In this document: piece after piece, positions 14,864 through 23,376 of the stretch
How positions within the stretch are numbered: the stretch's first letter is position 1
Layout of the letters: every line of letters starts with the position of its first letter
Source of the DNA: JALYXV01 sp963791545
GTDB lineage: Bacteria > Actinomycetota > Acidimicrobiia > Acidimicrobiales > Palsa-688
NCBI GenBank assembly: GCA_963791545.1
Contig: CAWBSR010000018.1
Span: 1-64,000, forward strand
Length of the DNA stretch: 64,000 nucleotides
Reading direction: 5' to 3'
Notes under the pieces: model-generated
Databases searched by the model: none
Seen by the model: the letters and a program-made list of their open reading frames with translations, nothing else
Told to the model about the DNA's origin: nothing
Translations under genes and position numbers: made by a program

Positions 14864-15796
14864 GGTCTCGATCACCTGAAGGGCCCAAGGGGCGTGGCCT
14901 CCAGCGGGGTCGATTCGGTATTGGCCAAACGCGGCGCAGCCGTTGGCCTGGGTGGCCAACAGGCGGGATCCCTTGCACTCGATCCCCGCCCCTCCGAGCC
15001 ACCGGGCGATCTCCTCGGGCCCCACCAGCCACATGGCGTAGGGGGGCATCGACTGGATCGCGTCGTCGTGCAACAGGGTGACCAATCGGGGAATGTCATA
15101 GCGCTCGAAGGCGTCGACGTAGCGCGCCAGGAGGTCCTTCTGGTCGGCGTCCATGGGCGCTGCGACATCGGTCCTCCGGTCCTGGCCGGCCTGGCGGGCC
15201 AGGGTGGCCCGGGCCCGCTGGAGGGCGCTGTTGACCGAGGCTACGGTCGTGTCGAGGAGTTCCGCCACCTCGATGGCCTGCCAGCGCAGGACCTCGCGGA
15301 GGATCAGGACCGCTCGCTGGCGAGCCGGCAGATGTTGGAGGGCGGTCACGAACGCCAGGCGAATCGTCTCTTTGGCGTCGGCCACGTCGGCGGGGTCGCC
15401 GGACTCCGGCAGGATTCGGGCATCCGCGATCGGCGTCACCCAGATGTTCTCGGGCAGCATGGGCCCGAGATGCGATATGTCGGCCACCGACGACGGCCCC
15501 ATCTCCATGGGCCGGGCCCGGCGCTGCCGGCCCCGAAGCATGTCGAGGCAGACATTGGTCGCGATGCGGTAGACCCACGATCGCACCGCGGAGCGGCCTT
15601 CGAAGCCGTCGAACCCTCGCCAAGCTCGTACCATTGTCTCCTGTACGGCATCGTCGGCCTCGAAACCCGAGCCCAGCATGCGGTAGCAATACCCGGTCAG
15701 CTCCCGGCGGAACTGCTCCAGGTCTTCGGGTCGCTGGATGCCGTCGACCGTCCCCGATTGGAGCGCCATGAGACCACACTCTACGGCGGTGGTCAT
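14777..15796 (-). CDS. sigG: ECF sigma factor of the SigG type with C-terminal SnoaL-like domain
   Basis: 339 residues. Region 2 reads YCYRMLGSGFEADDAVQETM, then VRSWVYRIATNVCLDMLRGR. Region 4 reads LQHLPARQRAVLILREVLRW, then EVAELLDTTVASVNSALQRA. A C-terminal SnoaL/NTF2-like domain follows (LLARYVDAFERYDIPRLVTL, MPPYAMWLVGPEEIARWL). This arrangement is the SigG/SigJ-like group whose C-terminal domain is thought to tune activity in place of a classical anti-sigma factor, and I see no anti-sigma gene beside it. The start is ATG 15796. It lies downstream, on the same strand, of a small 61-residue gene with a strong stem-loop in between. Confidence 0.85.
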   Translation of the reverse strand: MTTAVECGLMALQSGTVDGIQRPEDLEQFRRELTGYCYRMLGSGFEADDAVQETMVRAWRGFDGFEGRSAVRSWVYRIATNVCLDMLRGRQRRARPMEMGPSSVADISHLGPMLPENIWVTPIADARILPESGDPADVADAKETIRLAFVTALQHLPARQRAVLILREVLRWQAIEVAELLDTTVASVNSALQRARATLARQAGQDRRTDVAAPMDADQKDLLARYVDAFERYDIPRLVTLLHDDAIQSMPPYAMWLVGPEEIARWLGGAGIECKGSRLLATQANGCAAFGQYRIDPAGGHAPWALQVIETSGDRITGFHSFLDTDLFAAFGLPAHLDN

Positions 15797-15875
15797 GGAT
15801 CGGTGGTCGCCCCGAACTCCTGGATCGCATAACCGGCCGCCCCGGATGCGGTTTGGGAACCAGAGTAGGGATCAT

Positions 15876-15905
15876 CCGCAGGTGGGCGGGGTCGCCCACC
15901 TGCGG
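15876..15905 (-). terminator. Perfect 13-bp stem with GGGT tetraloop after the 61-residue gene
   Basis: CCGCAGGTGGGCG (15876-15888), loop GGGT, CGCCCACCTGCGG (15893-15905). It starts 25 nt after the stop of the small gene on the minus strand and lies about 80 bp upstream of the sigG start. It would act as a terminator or attenuator for read-through into sigG. Confidence 0.6.
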
Positions 15906-15930
15906 TCATGGTCTGTCTGTCGGGATTTGG

Positions 15931-16116
15931 TCACGCCTGGACCGGGGCGTGATCGACGGCCTCCGGATGGCTCCAGGCCCGGCGGCTGCGCCACCGGTGC
16001 TCTTGCGGTTGTTTGCCGGGCCGGCTGGCAGCCAGCAGTTGGCGGTTATGGGCGTCTCGTCGGTCGCGGTCATTTCGTTCCGCGGCCAGCTCGCGCACGA
16101 ACTGCGCGTGCAACAT
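15931..16116 (-). CDS. Small basic protein, 61 residues, unknown
   Basis: ATG 16116 is preceded by a strong ribosome site (AAGGAG, 7 bases upstream), the best argument that this is a real gene. The product begins MLHAQFVRELAAERNDRDRR, an amphipathic helix, and continues Arg/His-rich with no cysteine pair or membrane segment. I recall short actinobacterial proteins starting similarly (M-x-x-x-x-x-R-x-L-A-A-E-R), but no function is known to me. It lies upstream of sigG on the same strand, separated by the 13-bp stem-loop. Confidence 0.55.
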   Translation of the reverse strand: MLHAQFVRELAAERNDRDRRDAHNRQLLAASRPGKQPQEHRWRSRRAWSHPEAVDHAPVQA

Positions 16117-16377
16117 GGTTGTACTCCTTCGGGTGATGGATTCCGGTTGGGATCAGGGCGGCCGCGTCCGGTCAGACGGGCCACCGGCCTGAACCGCGGG
16201 CGGGCCGGTTCAGAGAATCCGAAGGCCGGCTTCCGACGGGCAGGCGAGGCTGGAAGCGATCGAGGTCATGCCAAATTCCAACGCGCCCTCCTTTCGGGCC
16301 GGTGAGAAGTACGGTGCAATTTGTACCCTCTTTGGGCACGCCGGGCGAACGATTTTCCCGGTAGCCTCACGGCGGTC

Positions 16378-16620
16378 ATGGCCGAGTACACATCGCACCG
16401 CAGCGGGGACTTCACTGCCGAGGAACGCCAGCGTTTGCGGATCGTGCATCACCGGTTGCGCAACGCGTCCCAAGCCATCGAGTCGTTGTTGGCGACCGAG
16501 CAGCTCAAGGGGCGCTGGGCGCCCGCCGCGCCTCCGGCCGAGGCGGTCGAAGGCGCCAAAGCGGAATTCGACCAGGCGTATCAGGCGGTTGTCGACTGCC
16601 ACCGGGAGTTGTCTCTCTGA
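16378..16620 (+). CDS. Small charged helical protein, 80 residues, unknown
   Basis: ATG 16378 (MAEYTSHRSGDFTAEERQRL). The sequence is almost entirely predicted helix with charged heptads (IVHHRLRNASQAIESLLATE, then AVEGAKAEFDQAYQAVVDCH), suggesting a short coiled coil or helical bundle. No signal peptide or known domain is recognised. It precedes a response-regulator gene by 114 bp on the same strand. The 260 bp before it are divergent promoter space with no gene visible. Confidence 0.5.
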   Translation: MAEYTSHRSGDFTAEERQRLRIVHHRLRNASQAIESLLATEQLKGRWAPAAPPAEAVEGAKAEFDQAYQAVVDCHRELSL

Positions 16621-16734
16621 ACCTGGGCAGTTGTGGCCGCCGGAGATGCTCACGATTCGATGAAATCACCGTCCCCGGGTACCGGATCCGGCCTGGGCTG
16701 GCGAAGATGGACATCCATGTTGGAAGCTCCCCCG

Positions 16735-17454
16735 ATGGCCGCCCGGGTGCTCATCATCGAGGACGACCCGAATGTCGCCGAAGTGGTGGCCCGCTATCTG
16801 GAACGCGAGGGCTACCGGGTCCAGACGGTGTCCGATGGCCGGGCGGGACTGGAGGCAGCGCTGGCCGACCTGCCCGACCTGGTCGTGCTGGACCTGATGC
16901 TGCCGACGCTCGGAGGCCTGGAGATCTGCCGCCGCCTGCGCGCCGTGGCCCCCGTGGCGGTGATCATGCTGACGGCGCGGGGCGAGGAAGCCGACCGGAT
17001 CGCGGGCCTGGAACTGGGCGCCGACGATTACATCGCCAAGCCCTTTTCCCCCCGAGAGCTGACCGCGCGGGTCAAAGCAGTGCTGCGGCGGGCGACTGGA
17101 CCGCTGGTTGGGGAGCGGGCGCCGGAGGTGCTGGGGGCCGGTGGCGGCGCTGACGGTGTCGCCGGTGGCCGGCCCGCGCTGGCTGTGGACACCATCGCCC
17201 ATGAGGCCCGGCTCGAGGGGCAGCTGGTCGCGCTGACTGCCAAGGAGTTCGACCTGCTGGTCCACTTGATGCGCAACCCCCGACGGGCCATGCGCCGCGA
17301 GGAGCTGCTGCAGGAGGTCTGGGGTTTCAGCTATGGCGACACCTCGACGGTCACCGTCCACATCCGCCGGCTGCGGGAGAAGATCGAAGCCGACCCATCC
17401 GCCCCCCGTTTCGTCTGTACCGTGTGGGGCGTCGGCTACCGGTTCGAGCCGTGA
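16735..17454 (+). CDS. OmpR/PhoB-family response regulator
   Basis: 239 residues from ATG 16735 (MAARVLIIEDD); an ATG at 16717 would add six residues. The receiver has the acidic pair D10/D11, phospho-acceptor D53 in LVVLDLMLP, and K in the YIAKPFSPREL loop. The C-terminal winged helix reads LTAKEFDLLVHLMRNPRRAM, REELLQEVWGF, VTVHIRRLREKIE. An Ala/Gly-rich linker of about 35 residues joins the two. Its stop overlaps the GTG start of the histidine kinase gene (GTGA), so the pair is one translationally coupled two-component operon. Target genes are not indicated. Confidence 0.92.
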   Translation: MAARVLIIEDDPNVAEVVARYLEREGYRVQTVSDGRAGLEAALADLPDLVVLDLMLPTLGGLEICRRLRAVAPVAVIMLTARGEEADRIAGLELGADDYIAKPFSPRELTARVKAVLRRATGPLVGERAPEVLGAGGGADGVAGGRPALAVDTIAHEARLEGQLVALTAKEFDLLVHLMRNPRRAMRREELLQEVWGFSYGDTSTVTVHIRRLREKIEADPSAPRFVCTVWGVGYRFEP

Positions 17455-18722
17455 CCAGGGCCGGTCCCCAGCTGGGCCCGGCGCGGCGCTGGGCCTTACC
17501 GGTGGCGGTTGGCGCCGGCGGCGTGGCGGCGGGAATGGTCGTGGCGGCGGTCGGCGGCATCCCGACCGGCGACGCACTGCGGTTGCTGATCGACTCCACC
17601 CTCGGCGCCGCCATCGCGGGCACTATCACCGCTGTGGTGCTGGTGGCCCTGCGCCGCCGCACGGTCGGCATCCAGGCGTCGGTGGCGGCCATGGCCCCGG
17701 TTGTCGCCATGGGCATCGGAGTGGCGTGGGCCACTGCCCACATGTTCCTGATGGCCCACGACCTGCGGGTGCTGTGGGTGGTGCTGTGCAGCGCGGGCGG
17801 CGTCGGTCTGATCGTCTCGATTCTGCTCGGTCGCCGGGTGGCCGGTGCGGTGCGCTCAGTGGGTGACATGGCCCGGCGGCTGGGCGAGACGGGCCCGGGA
17901 ACCGACCTGGCCTCGGACACCCGGGGGGCACCCTTCGGCGGCTCGGTACCCGGCGAACTGGCGGCCCTGGCCACGGAACTGCAGCAAACCTCGGCCCGGC
18001 TGGCTGCGGCCCAGCAACAGGCAGCCACTTTGGAGCGGAGCCGCCGGGAATTGGTTGCCTGGGTGTCCCACGACCTGCGGACCCCGCTGGCGGGTATCCG
18101 GGCCATGGTCGAGGCGCTTGAGGACGGCATCGTGGACGACGCCGACACCGTGGCCCGTTATCACCGCACCATGCGCCGCGAAGCCGACCGGCTGGCGGGC
18201 TTGGTCAATGATCTCTTCGAGCTGTCGCGCATCCAATCGGGCTCACTGGCGCTGAGATTTCAGGCCGTTCCCTTCGAGGAGTTGATCGCCGACGCCGTCT
18301 CCGGCACCGCCCTGGCCGCGGCCGCCAAGGGCATCGAGGTACGCAGCCAGATCCGCCAACCCTCGCTGGTCGAGCTGTCCACCCCGGAGATGGCTCGGGT
18401 GGTCCGTAACCTGCTCGATAATGCCATCCGGCACACCGCGCCAGGCGGAACGGTGATCGTCGACGCCGGACTGGACGACGGCGGAACGTCGGCCCTGGTC
18501 TCGGTGCTGGACGCCTGCGGCGGTATTCCCGAGCACGACCTCGACCTGGTCTTCGACATGGCTTACCGGGGCGACGCAGCCCGCACGCCGGGCGAGGGGG
18601 GTGGCGGGCTGGGCCTGGCGGTGGCACGGGGCCTCGTCGAGGCCCATCACGGCGAGATCACCGTGCACAACGAGGGGCCCGGTTGTCGCTTTCTCGTACG
18701 GCTACCGCTCCGCCACCGGTAA
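17451..18722 (+). CDS. Membrane sensor histidine kinase, partner of the adjacent regulator
   Basis: About 424 residues from GTG 17451. Four hydrophobic helices lie in the first 140 residues, without a large extracellular loop, followed by a HAMP-like stretch (GRRVAGAVRSVGDMARRLGE). The H-box is LVAWVSHDLRTPLAGIRAMV (phosphorylated His in SHDLRTP), the N-box is RVVRNLLDNAIRHTAPGG, and a G-box-like part reads GEGGGGLGLAVARGLVEAHH. The D-A-C-G-G-I-P-E loop replaces the usual DxGxGI motif of the ATP lid, which may weaken ATP binding. It ends 8 bp from the convergent ppk2 stop, so there is no room for a separate terminator. Confidence 0.9.
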   Translation: MTRAGPQLGPARRWALPVAVGAGGVAAGMVVAAVGGIPTGDALRLLIDSTLGAAIAGTITAVVLVALRRRTVGIQASVAAMAPVVAMGIGVAWATAHMFLMAHDLRVLWVVLCSAGGVGLIVSILLGRRVAGAVRSVGDMARRLGETGPGTDLASDTRGAPFGGSVPGELAALATELQQTSARLAAAQQQAATLERSRRELVAWVSHDLRTPLAGIRAMVEALEDGIVDDADTVARYHRTMRREADRLAGLVNDLFELSRIQSGSLALRFQAVPFEELIADAVSGTALAAAAKGIEVRSQIRQPSLVELSTPEMARVVRNLLDNAIRHTAPGGTVIVDAGLDDGGTSALVSVLDACGGIPEHDLDLVFDMAYRGDAARTPGEGGGGLGLAVARGLVEAHHGEITVHNEGPGCRFLVRLPLRHR

Positions 18723-18730
18723 CCGCCTGG

Positions 18731-19531
18731 TCACGCCATCTCGTAACGGGTGGGAACCATCCGCTGCTCGTTCTTGGGCGGGCGCTGGTAGGCCCGCTTC
18801 TGGCGGGGCGGGAGTTCGACGGTCGACTCCGGCAAGTGCTCGTAGGGAACCATGGTCAGCAGATGACTGATGAGGTTGAGGCGGGCCGCCCGCTTGTCGT
18901 CCGCCTCGACGACCCACCACGGTGATTCCCGGGTGTCGGTGTAGCCGAACATTTCGTCCTTGGCCTCGGAATAGTCGACCCAGTGGGCGCGGGCTTCCAA
19001 ATCGATGGTGCTCAACTTCCAGCGCTTGTGCGGATTGGCGATGCGTTGCTGGAAACGCCGCTCCTGTTCCTCATCGCTGACCGACAGCCAGTATTTGACC
19101 AGCACGATGCCGGCCCGGATGAGGGACCGTTCGATCTGAGGGCAATCTCGCATGAACTGCTCGTATTCGTCATCGGTGCAGAATCCCATAACCCGCTCGA
19201 CGCCGGCCCGGTTGTACCAACTCCGGTCGAAAAGGACAATCTCCCCCGCGGCCGGCAGATGAGCCAGATAGCGCTGGAAATACCATTGGGTTCGCTCTCG
19301 CTCTGTCGGTGCCGGCAGTGCCACTACCCGGCAGTAGCGGGGATTGAGGAATTCCGTCACCCGTTTGATCGTCCCGCCCTTGCCGGCCGTGTCCCTCCCC
19401 TCGAAGATGACCAGCAAGCGCACCCCTTGGTGCTGGACCCACTCCTGCAGATAGAGCAACTCGATCTGCAGTCGCTCGAGTTCCTTCTCATACTCCTTGT
19501 TCGACAGACATTTTGGCGCGGCCGCGGTCAT
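18731..19531 (-). CDS. ppk2: Polyphosphate kinase 2
   Basis: 266 residues, the usual single-domain PPK2 length. Walker A is FEGRDTAGKGG (residues 43-53), Walker B is EIVLFDRSWYNRAGVE, and the lid-region signature is SDEEQERRFQQRI, then WKLSTIDLEARAHW. PPK2 enzymes phosphorylate nucleotides using polyphosphate. Without a structure-level comparison I cannot assign NDP or NMP preference. The start is ATG 19531, ten bases after the stop of a short sigma-region-2 gene on the same strand, suggesting an operon. It is convergent with the histidine kinase gene. Confidence 0.92.
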   Translation of the reverse strand: MTAAAPKCLSNKEYEKELERLQIELLYLQEWVQHQGVRLLVIFEGRDTAGKGGTIKRVTEFLNPRYCRVVALPAPTERERTQWYFQRYLAHLPAAGEIVLFDRSWYNRAGVERVMGFCTDDEYEQFMRDCPQIERSLIRAGIVLVKYWLSVSDEEQERRFQQRIANPHKRWKLSTIDLEARAHWVDYSEAKDEMFGYTDTRESPWWVVEADDKRAARLNLISHLLTMVPYEHLPESTVELPPRQKRAYQRPPKNEQRMVPTRYEMA

Positions 19532-19541
19532 CCACCCGACG

Positions 19542-19865
19542 CTAGGCGGCGCTGCGAGCCGAGGTATTGAGCGCCTTGACGCTTTCGTCGCGGGCCACCG
19601 CGCCGAGCCAGGCGCCGACCCGGTCAGGATGGCGGATCCTCCCGAGGTTACGGTCGAGCCGCCGCCAGACCATCGTCCGCACCCGGGCCGCGTCCGCTTC
19701 GGTCAGCCGGTGGGCTCGCGTGATCGAAGACACCAGACCGGCGTAGTTGGCGACCAACTCGTTCCACGCCGACCGGTCACCGTCAGCGGCACCGATTACC
19801 AGTCTCCCGACATCGTTGCCCGGAGATGGAATCCGGTTGGCGCCAATTCCGACCTCGAATTCCAT
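19542..19865 (-). CDS. Sigma-70-like protein reduced to region 2
   Basis: From ATG 19865 about 107 residues: LVIGAADGDRSAWNELVANY, AGLVSSITRAHRLTEADAAR, then WRRLDRNLGRIRHPDRVGAW, LGAVARDE. This aligns over its whole length with region 2 of the ECF sigma encoded at 23377-24039 (LVTAAAAGDSGATEALIQRF, LVWSIAWSYHLSGADAAD, NLSRIREPGSVGAWLASVTR). It stops just after region 2, so region 4 (-35 recognition) is absent. It may be a truncated gene or a core-binding regulator. It lies ten bases upstream of ppk2 and divergent from the giant LuxR gene. Confidence 0.65.
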   Translation of the reverse strand: MEFEVGIGANRIPSPGNDVGRLVIGAADGDRSAWNELVANYAGLVSSITRAHRLTEADAARVRTMVWRRLDRNLGRIRHPDRVGAWLGAVARDESVKALNTSARSAA

Positions 19866-19980
19866 AGTGGGAGTCCAATCGCCGCATCTGGCGTCCAACG
19901 ACGCACCGTCAAGCCGATTCGGGTACCAGAGCGCGCCCAGCCCGACGGTGATACATGAAGACAGCATTCGTACTTGCGAT

Positions 19981-20010
19981 CGGTGCACCTCGGTGCACCT
20001 CGGGCACCGG
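19981..20010. promoter_or_regulatory. Palindromic direct repeat upstream of the LuxR-type gene (possible operator)
   Basis: CGGTGCACCT occurs twice in tandem (19981-20000), followed by CGGGCACCGG. The half-sites form GTGCAC-CTCG-GTGCAC, a dyad of two palindromes. It lies 31 bp before the ATG at 20041 and between two divergent genes, a plausible place for a regulator to bind. Nothing in the sequence names the binding protein. Confidence 0.4.
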
Positions 20011-20040
20011 AGGCGTGCATTGTGAGGAATAATCGTCGCG

Positions 20041-23000
20041 ATGCGCGGGCCAGGGGTCGACGTCCCCTTTATCGGCCGGGCGGCCGAGCTGACCCGATTG
20101 GATCAGGCGTTCGCGGATGCCGGTGCGGGCCGGGCGGCCCTCGTGATCGTCGAGGGCGAGAGCGGGGTGGGCAAGACCCGGCTGGTGACCGAATTCCTGA
20201 CCCGAGCCCGGCGACAGGGGGCGACCCCGCTCGTCGGCGGATGCAGCGACTTCGGCGACAACGGGCCTTCCTACTGGGCCGTCCTCGAGGCGCTGCGTCC
20301 CGCGTGGGCCATGGTCGGGGCCACGCAACCGATCCCCACCTTTCCGGAGGTGCCCACCGGGGCCCAGACCTCGGGCGTGTTCGACCATCCTGCCCTCGGG
20401 CCCATGCCGCTGTTCGAGATGATCCTCCGGGTGCTCCGCCAACTGGCCGAGCGCACACCCGTCGTCTTGGTCATCGAGGACATCCACTGGGCCGACCGCT
20501 CGACTCGTGACCTGTTGGCGTTCCTGCTGGCGAACCTGCACCAGGACCAGGTGATGATGGTCTTCACCTATCGCAGCGAGGCGCTGGGCCGGCGCCACTC
20601 GGTACAGCCGCTCCTGGCCGAGTTGCGCCGGGGGCGCCGGGCCGAGTTCATCGAGGTCCGGCCCTTTACCCGCGACGAGATGCGCGACCAGCTCCACGCC
20701 ATTCTGGGCCGGCCACCGGAAGGCCACCTGGTCGAGCTGACCTGGACCCGCTCCGACGGCAACGCCTTTTTCGCCGAGGAGCTGGTGGCCGCCATCGCCG
20801 ACGGCTACGGCAACGAACTGCCCCCGACCCTGCGCCACATCTTGATGTGCCGGGTGGATGTCCTGCCGGAGCTGGCGCAGCGGATATTGCGGCTGGTGGC
20901 GGTGGCCAACGAGGGCGTCACCTTCCCCCTGCTGGCCGCGGTAGCCGAGTGCAGCAGCGCCGATCTCGTGGCCGCGCTTCGCGACTGCGTCGAACGCCAG
21001 TTGCTGGCCGTCAACGCCGATGGCCGGACTTACCGGTTCCGCCACACCTTGATGCAGGAGGTCCTGTACGACGAGTTGCTTCCGGGGGAAAAGCACTTGT
21101 TCCATGCCGCCTATGGGAAAGCCCTGAGCCGCCAGACGGATCGTCCCGACAGCGTCAGCGCCGCCAAGCTGGCCTATCACTGGTATGCCGCCGGCGAGGC
21201 CGAGCGGGCGCTGTCGGCGGCGGTGGCGGCGGCGGTGGCGGCGTCGGCCATCTTCGGCTTCGCAGAAGCGCAGCGCCATTACGAGCGGGCCATCGAGCTT
21301 TGGGACCTGGTGGCCGACGCGCCGGCTGTAGTCGGTATGGGCCGGTCCGACCTGTTCGAACGAGCCGCGGAAGTGGCCTACCTGGCCGGGGAGCACCGCC
21401 GGGCCAGCTTTCTCATCGTCGCCGCCCTGGCGGAGCCGGACGCGGAGGCGGCTGGCCTTGCCACGCCGGGCGCCACCACCGCCACCACCGCCACCACAGT
21501 CGCCGCGGCGGGCGGGGCGCCGGGCGGGGTCACCGCGGTCGCTGCGCCGGGCGGGGCGCCGGGCGGAGTCTCCGCACTCGCTGCCGCTCCTGCCGCCGAT
21601 CCCGCGGCCGATCCCGCGGCCGATCCCGCGGCCGGCCTGCGCCGGGCGGTCCGTCACCAGCGGCGGGGGCGCTATCTGTGGGCGGCCGGTGACAGCCGCG
21701 AGGCGCTCAGGGCGTACCAGGAAGCGGTGCGTTCGCTGCCGCCGGGCGACGCCAGCGCCGAGCGGGCCAGCGTCGAGGGCGCCTTCGCCGAGGCCCTCAT
21801 GCTGTCGGGTCGCTTCCGCGCCTCGCGCGATCAGGCGGAAGTGGCCCTGTCCGTCGCCCGCCAGGCGGGAGCGCTGCTTGAGGAAGCCCAGATCCTGGCT
21901 ACCTTGGGTTTCGACCTGGCCTTCCTCGGCGATTCTGCCTCGGGGGTTTCGGCGCTCGAACAGGCACAGGTGATCGCGGAGGAGCTGGGCAATCCCGACG
22001 ACATCGGCCGGGCCTACCTCAATCGGGCCGAGATGCTCTCGGGCCCGCTCAACCGCCTGTCGGAGGCGGCCGAGGTGGCGGTGCTCGGCGTGGCCCGGGT
22101 CCGCCAACTCGGGCTGGAACGGACCTACGGGGTGGCCCTGCAGGCCATCGCGGTCAATACCTTGTTCCGCCTGGGCCGCTGGCAGGAGGCCGACCAGTTC
22201 CTGAAGCAGGCATTGGCCGCCAAGCCGACCGGCTCCGCCGCCATCGAACTGTGCCTCGCCCAGGCCAAGCTGTCGGTCGGCCGGGGTGATTTCATGGCGG
22301 CCGAGGCGGACCTGAAGGCGGTGGAAACGCTGTCTGCCGGTGGTCTCGGTCCTCGCTACGAGGCCCCCCTGATGACGTTGCGGGCAGGCCTCGATCTGTG
22401 GCTGGGCCGGCCCGAGCACGCCCGGGAGGCGATCAATCGGGGGATCATGGCGTCGGTCAACAGCAGCGACGACGTGTGGCTGCTGGCGCCGCTGATCTGG
22501 CACGGCCTGCGGGCCGAGGCCGACCTCGCAGATTTGGCGCGGGCCCGTCGCGACACCCTGGCCCTCGACAACGCCAGCACCATCGCCGCCGGCCTGTGGG
22601 CCCAGGTGCAGAGCCTGGCCGAGGACTCCCACGACGCCGCCCCGGCCATCCAGATGGCTATCCAGGCCTATGTCCGGCTGTGCCAAGGGGAAACGGCGCG
22701 CGCCACCGGCCGCCCGGATCCCGAGGTCTGGGCGGATGCCGCCCGGCGATGGGGGGAACTCCAGCAGCCGTACCCTTCCGCCTACGCTCGCTGGCGGGAG
22801 GCGGAAGCGTTGCTGGCCGAGCGCAGTCGCTCGTCGCGGGCCACCGAAGCGCTGCGGTCCGCCTACCAGGTGGCGCTCCGTCTCGGGGCGGCCCCGTTCC
22901 GGCGGGAGCTGGAGGCCTTGGCCAACCGGGCCCGCCTGACCTTGGAGACGCCCGCGGTCGAGGAAGAACCGGAGGTGCACCGAACGGACCCAGCCGCCGT

Positions 23001-23283
23001 GCGAACGGCGGCCCAGTTCGACGCCCAGGCCCGCTACCGACTCAGTACGCGCGAGTTCGAGGTGTGGCTGCTGCTGCCCGAGGGCCTCACCAACAACCAG
23101 ATCGGGGAGCGGCTGTTCATCAGCGGCAAGACGGCGAGCGTGCACGTCACCAACATCCTCCGCAAGCTGGGAGTCAAGACCCGCGTCCAGGCGATCACGC
23201 TGGCCCATCAGCTGGGCCTGGTCGAGCACCATCAGGCGAACGCCGGGTCCGACGACGCCACCCCCGGCCTCCCGGAGGAATAA
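20041..23283 (+). CDS. Large LuxR-family ATPase regulator (MalT/LAL-like)
   Basis: 1080 residues. The N-terminal AAA/STAND-type ATPase has Walker A GESGVGKT (39-46) and Walker B VVLVIEDIHWADR. The middle is made of helical TPR-like repeats. The C-terminus is a LuxR helix-turn-helix (LSTREFEVWLLLPEGLTNNQ, IGERLFISGKTASVHVTNIL, RKLGVKTRVQAI). Size and order match the large ATP-binding LuxR (LAL) regulators. A low-complexity Ala/Gly/Pro/Asp insert (around 21460-21640, with APGGAPGGV and three DPAA units) interrupts the repeats. GAGGAA lies about 11 bases before ATG 20041. It is followed, 94 bp on, by an ECF sigma gene in the same direction. The ligand is unknown. Confidence 0.9.
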   Translation: MRGPGVDVPFIGRAAELTRLDQAFADAGAGRAALVIVEGESGVGKTRLVTEFLTRARRQGATPLVGGCSDFGDNGPSYWAVLEALRPAWAMVGATQPIPTFPEVPTGAQTSGVFDHPALGPMPLFEMILRVLRQLAERTPVVLVIEDIHWADRSTRDLLAFLLANLHQDQVMMVFTYRSEALGRRHSVQPLLAELRRGRRAEFIEVRPFTRDEMRDQLHAILGRPPEGHLVELTWTRSDGNAFFAEELVAAIADGYGNELPPTLRHILMCRVDVLPELAQRILRLVAVANEGVTFPLLAAVAECSSADLVAALRDCVERQLLAVNADGRTYRFRHTLMQEVLYDELLPGEKHLFHAAYGKALSRQTDRPDSVSAAKLAYHWYAAGEAERALSAAVAAAVAASAIFGFAEAQRHYERAIELWDLVADAPAVVGMGRSDLFERAAEVAYLAGEHRRASFLIVAALAEPDAEAAGLATPGATTATTATTVAAAGGAPGGVTAVAAPGGAPGGVSALAAAPAADPAADPAADPAAGLRRAVRHQRRGRYLWAAGDSREALRAYQEAVRSLPPGDASAERASVEGAFAEALMLSGRFRASRDQAEVALSVARQAGALLEEAQILATLGFDLAFLGDSASGVSALEQAQVIAEELGNPDDIGRAYLNRAEMLSGPLNRLSEAAEVAVLGVARVRQLGLERTYGVALQAIAVNTLFRLGRWQEADQFLKQALAAKPTGSAAIELCLAQAKLSVGRGDFMAAEADLKAVETLSAGGLGPRYEAPLMTLRAGLDLWLGRPEHAREAINRGIMASVNSSDDVWLLAPLIWHGLRAEADLADLARARRDTLALDNASTIAAGLWAQVQSLAEDSHDAAPAIQMAIQAYVRLCQGETARATGRPDPEVWADAARRWGELQQPYPSAYARWREAEALLAERSRSSRATEALRSAYQVALRLGAAPFRRELEALANRARLTLETPAVEEEPEVHRTDPAAVRTAAQFDAQARYRLSTREFEVWLLLPEGLTNNQIGERLFISGKTASVHVTNILRKLGVKTRVQAITLAHQLGLVEHHQANAGSDDATPGLPEE

Positions 23284-23376
23284 GGCATCGCCGGCTGCAT
23301 ATAAGGCGTCTGCCTAATGTACAGCGTATATCCCGAGCGCGAGGATCTCCGAAGACAGCGCCCCCCGGAGGAAACC

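Noticed and set aside
21460..21640. Repeats in the LuxR gene as a CRISPR-like array
   Set aside because: Units are short (9-12 bp), contiguous, in frame and encode Ala/Gly/Pro/Asp low-complexity protein; there are no spacers.
19909..23232. A 1107-codon open frame antisense to the LuxR-type gene
   Set aside because: It is a by-product of the GC-rich codon bias; its product is Gln/Arg/Gly/His-rich with no recognisable domain, while the plus strand carries clear ATPase and LuxR motifs.
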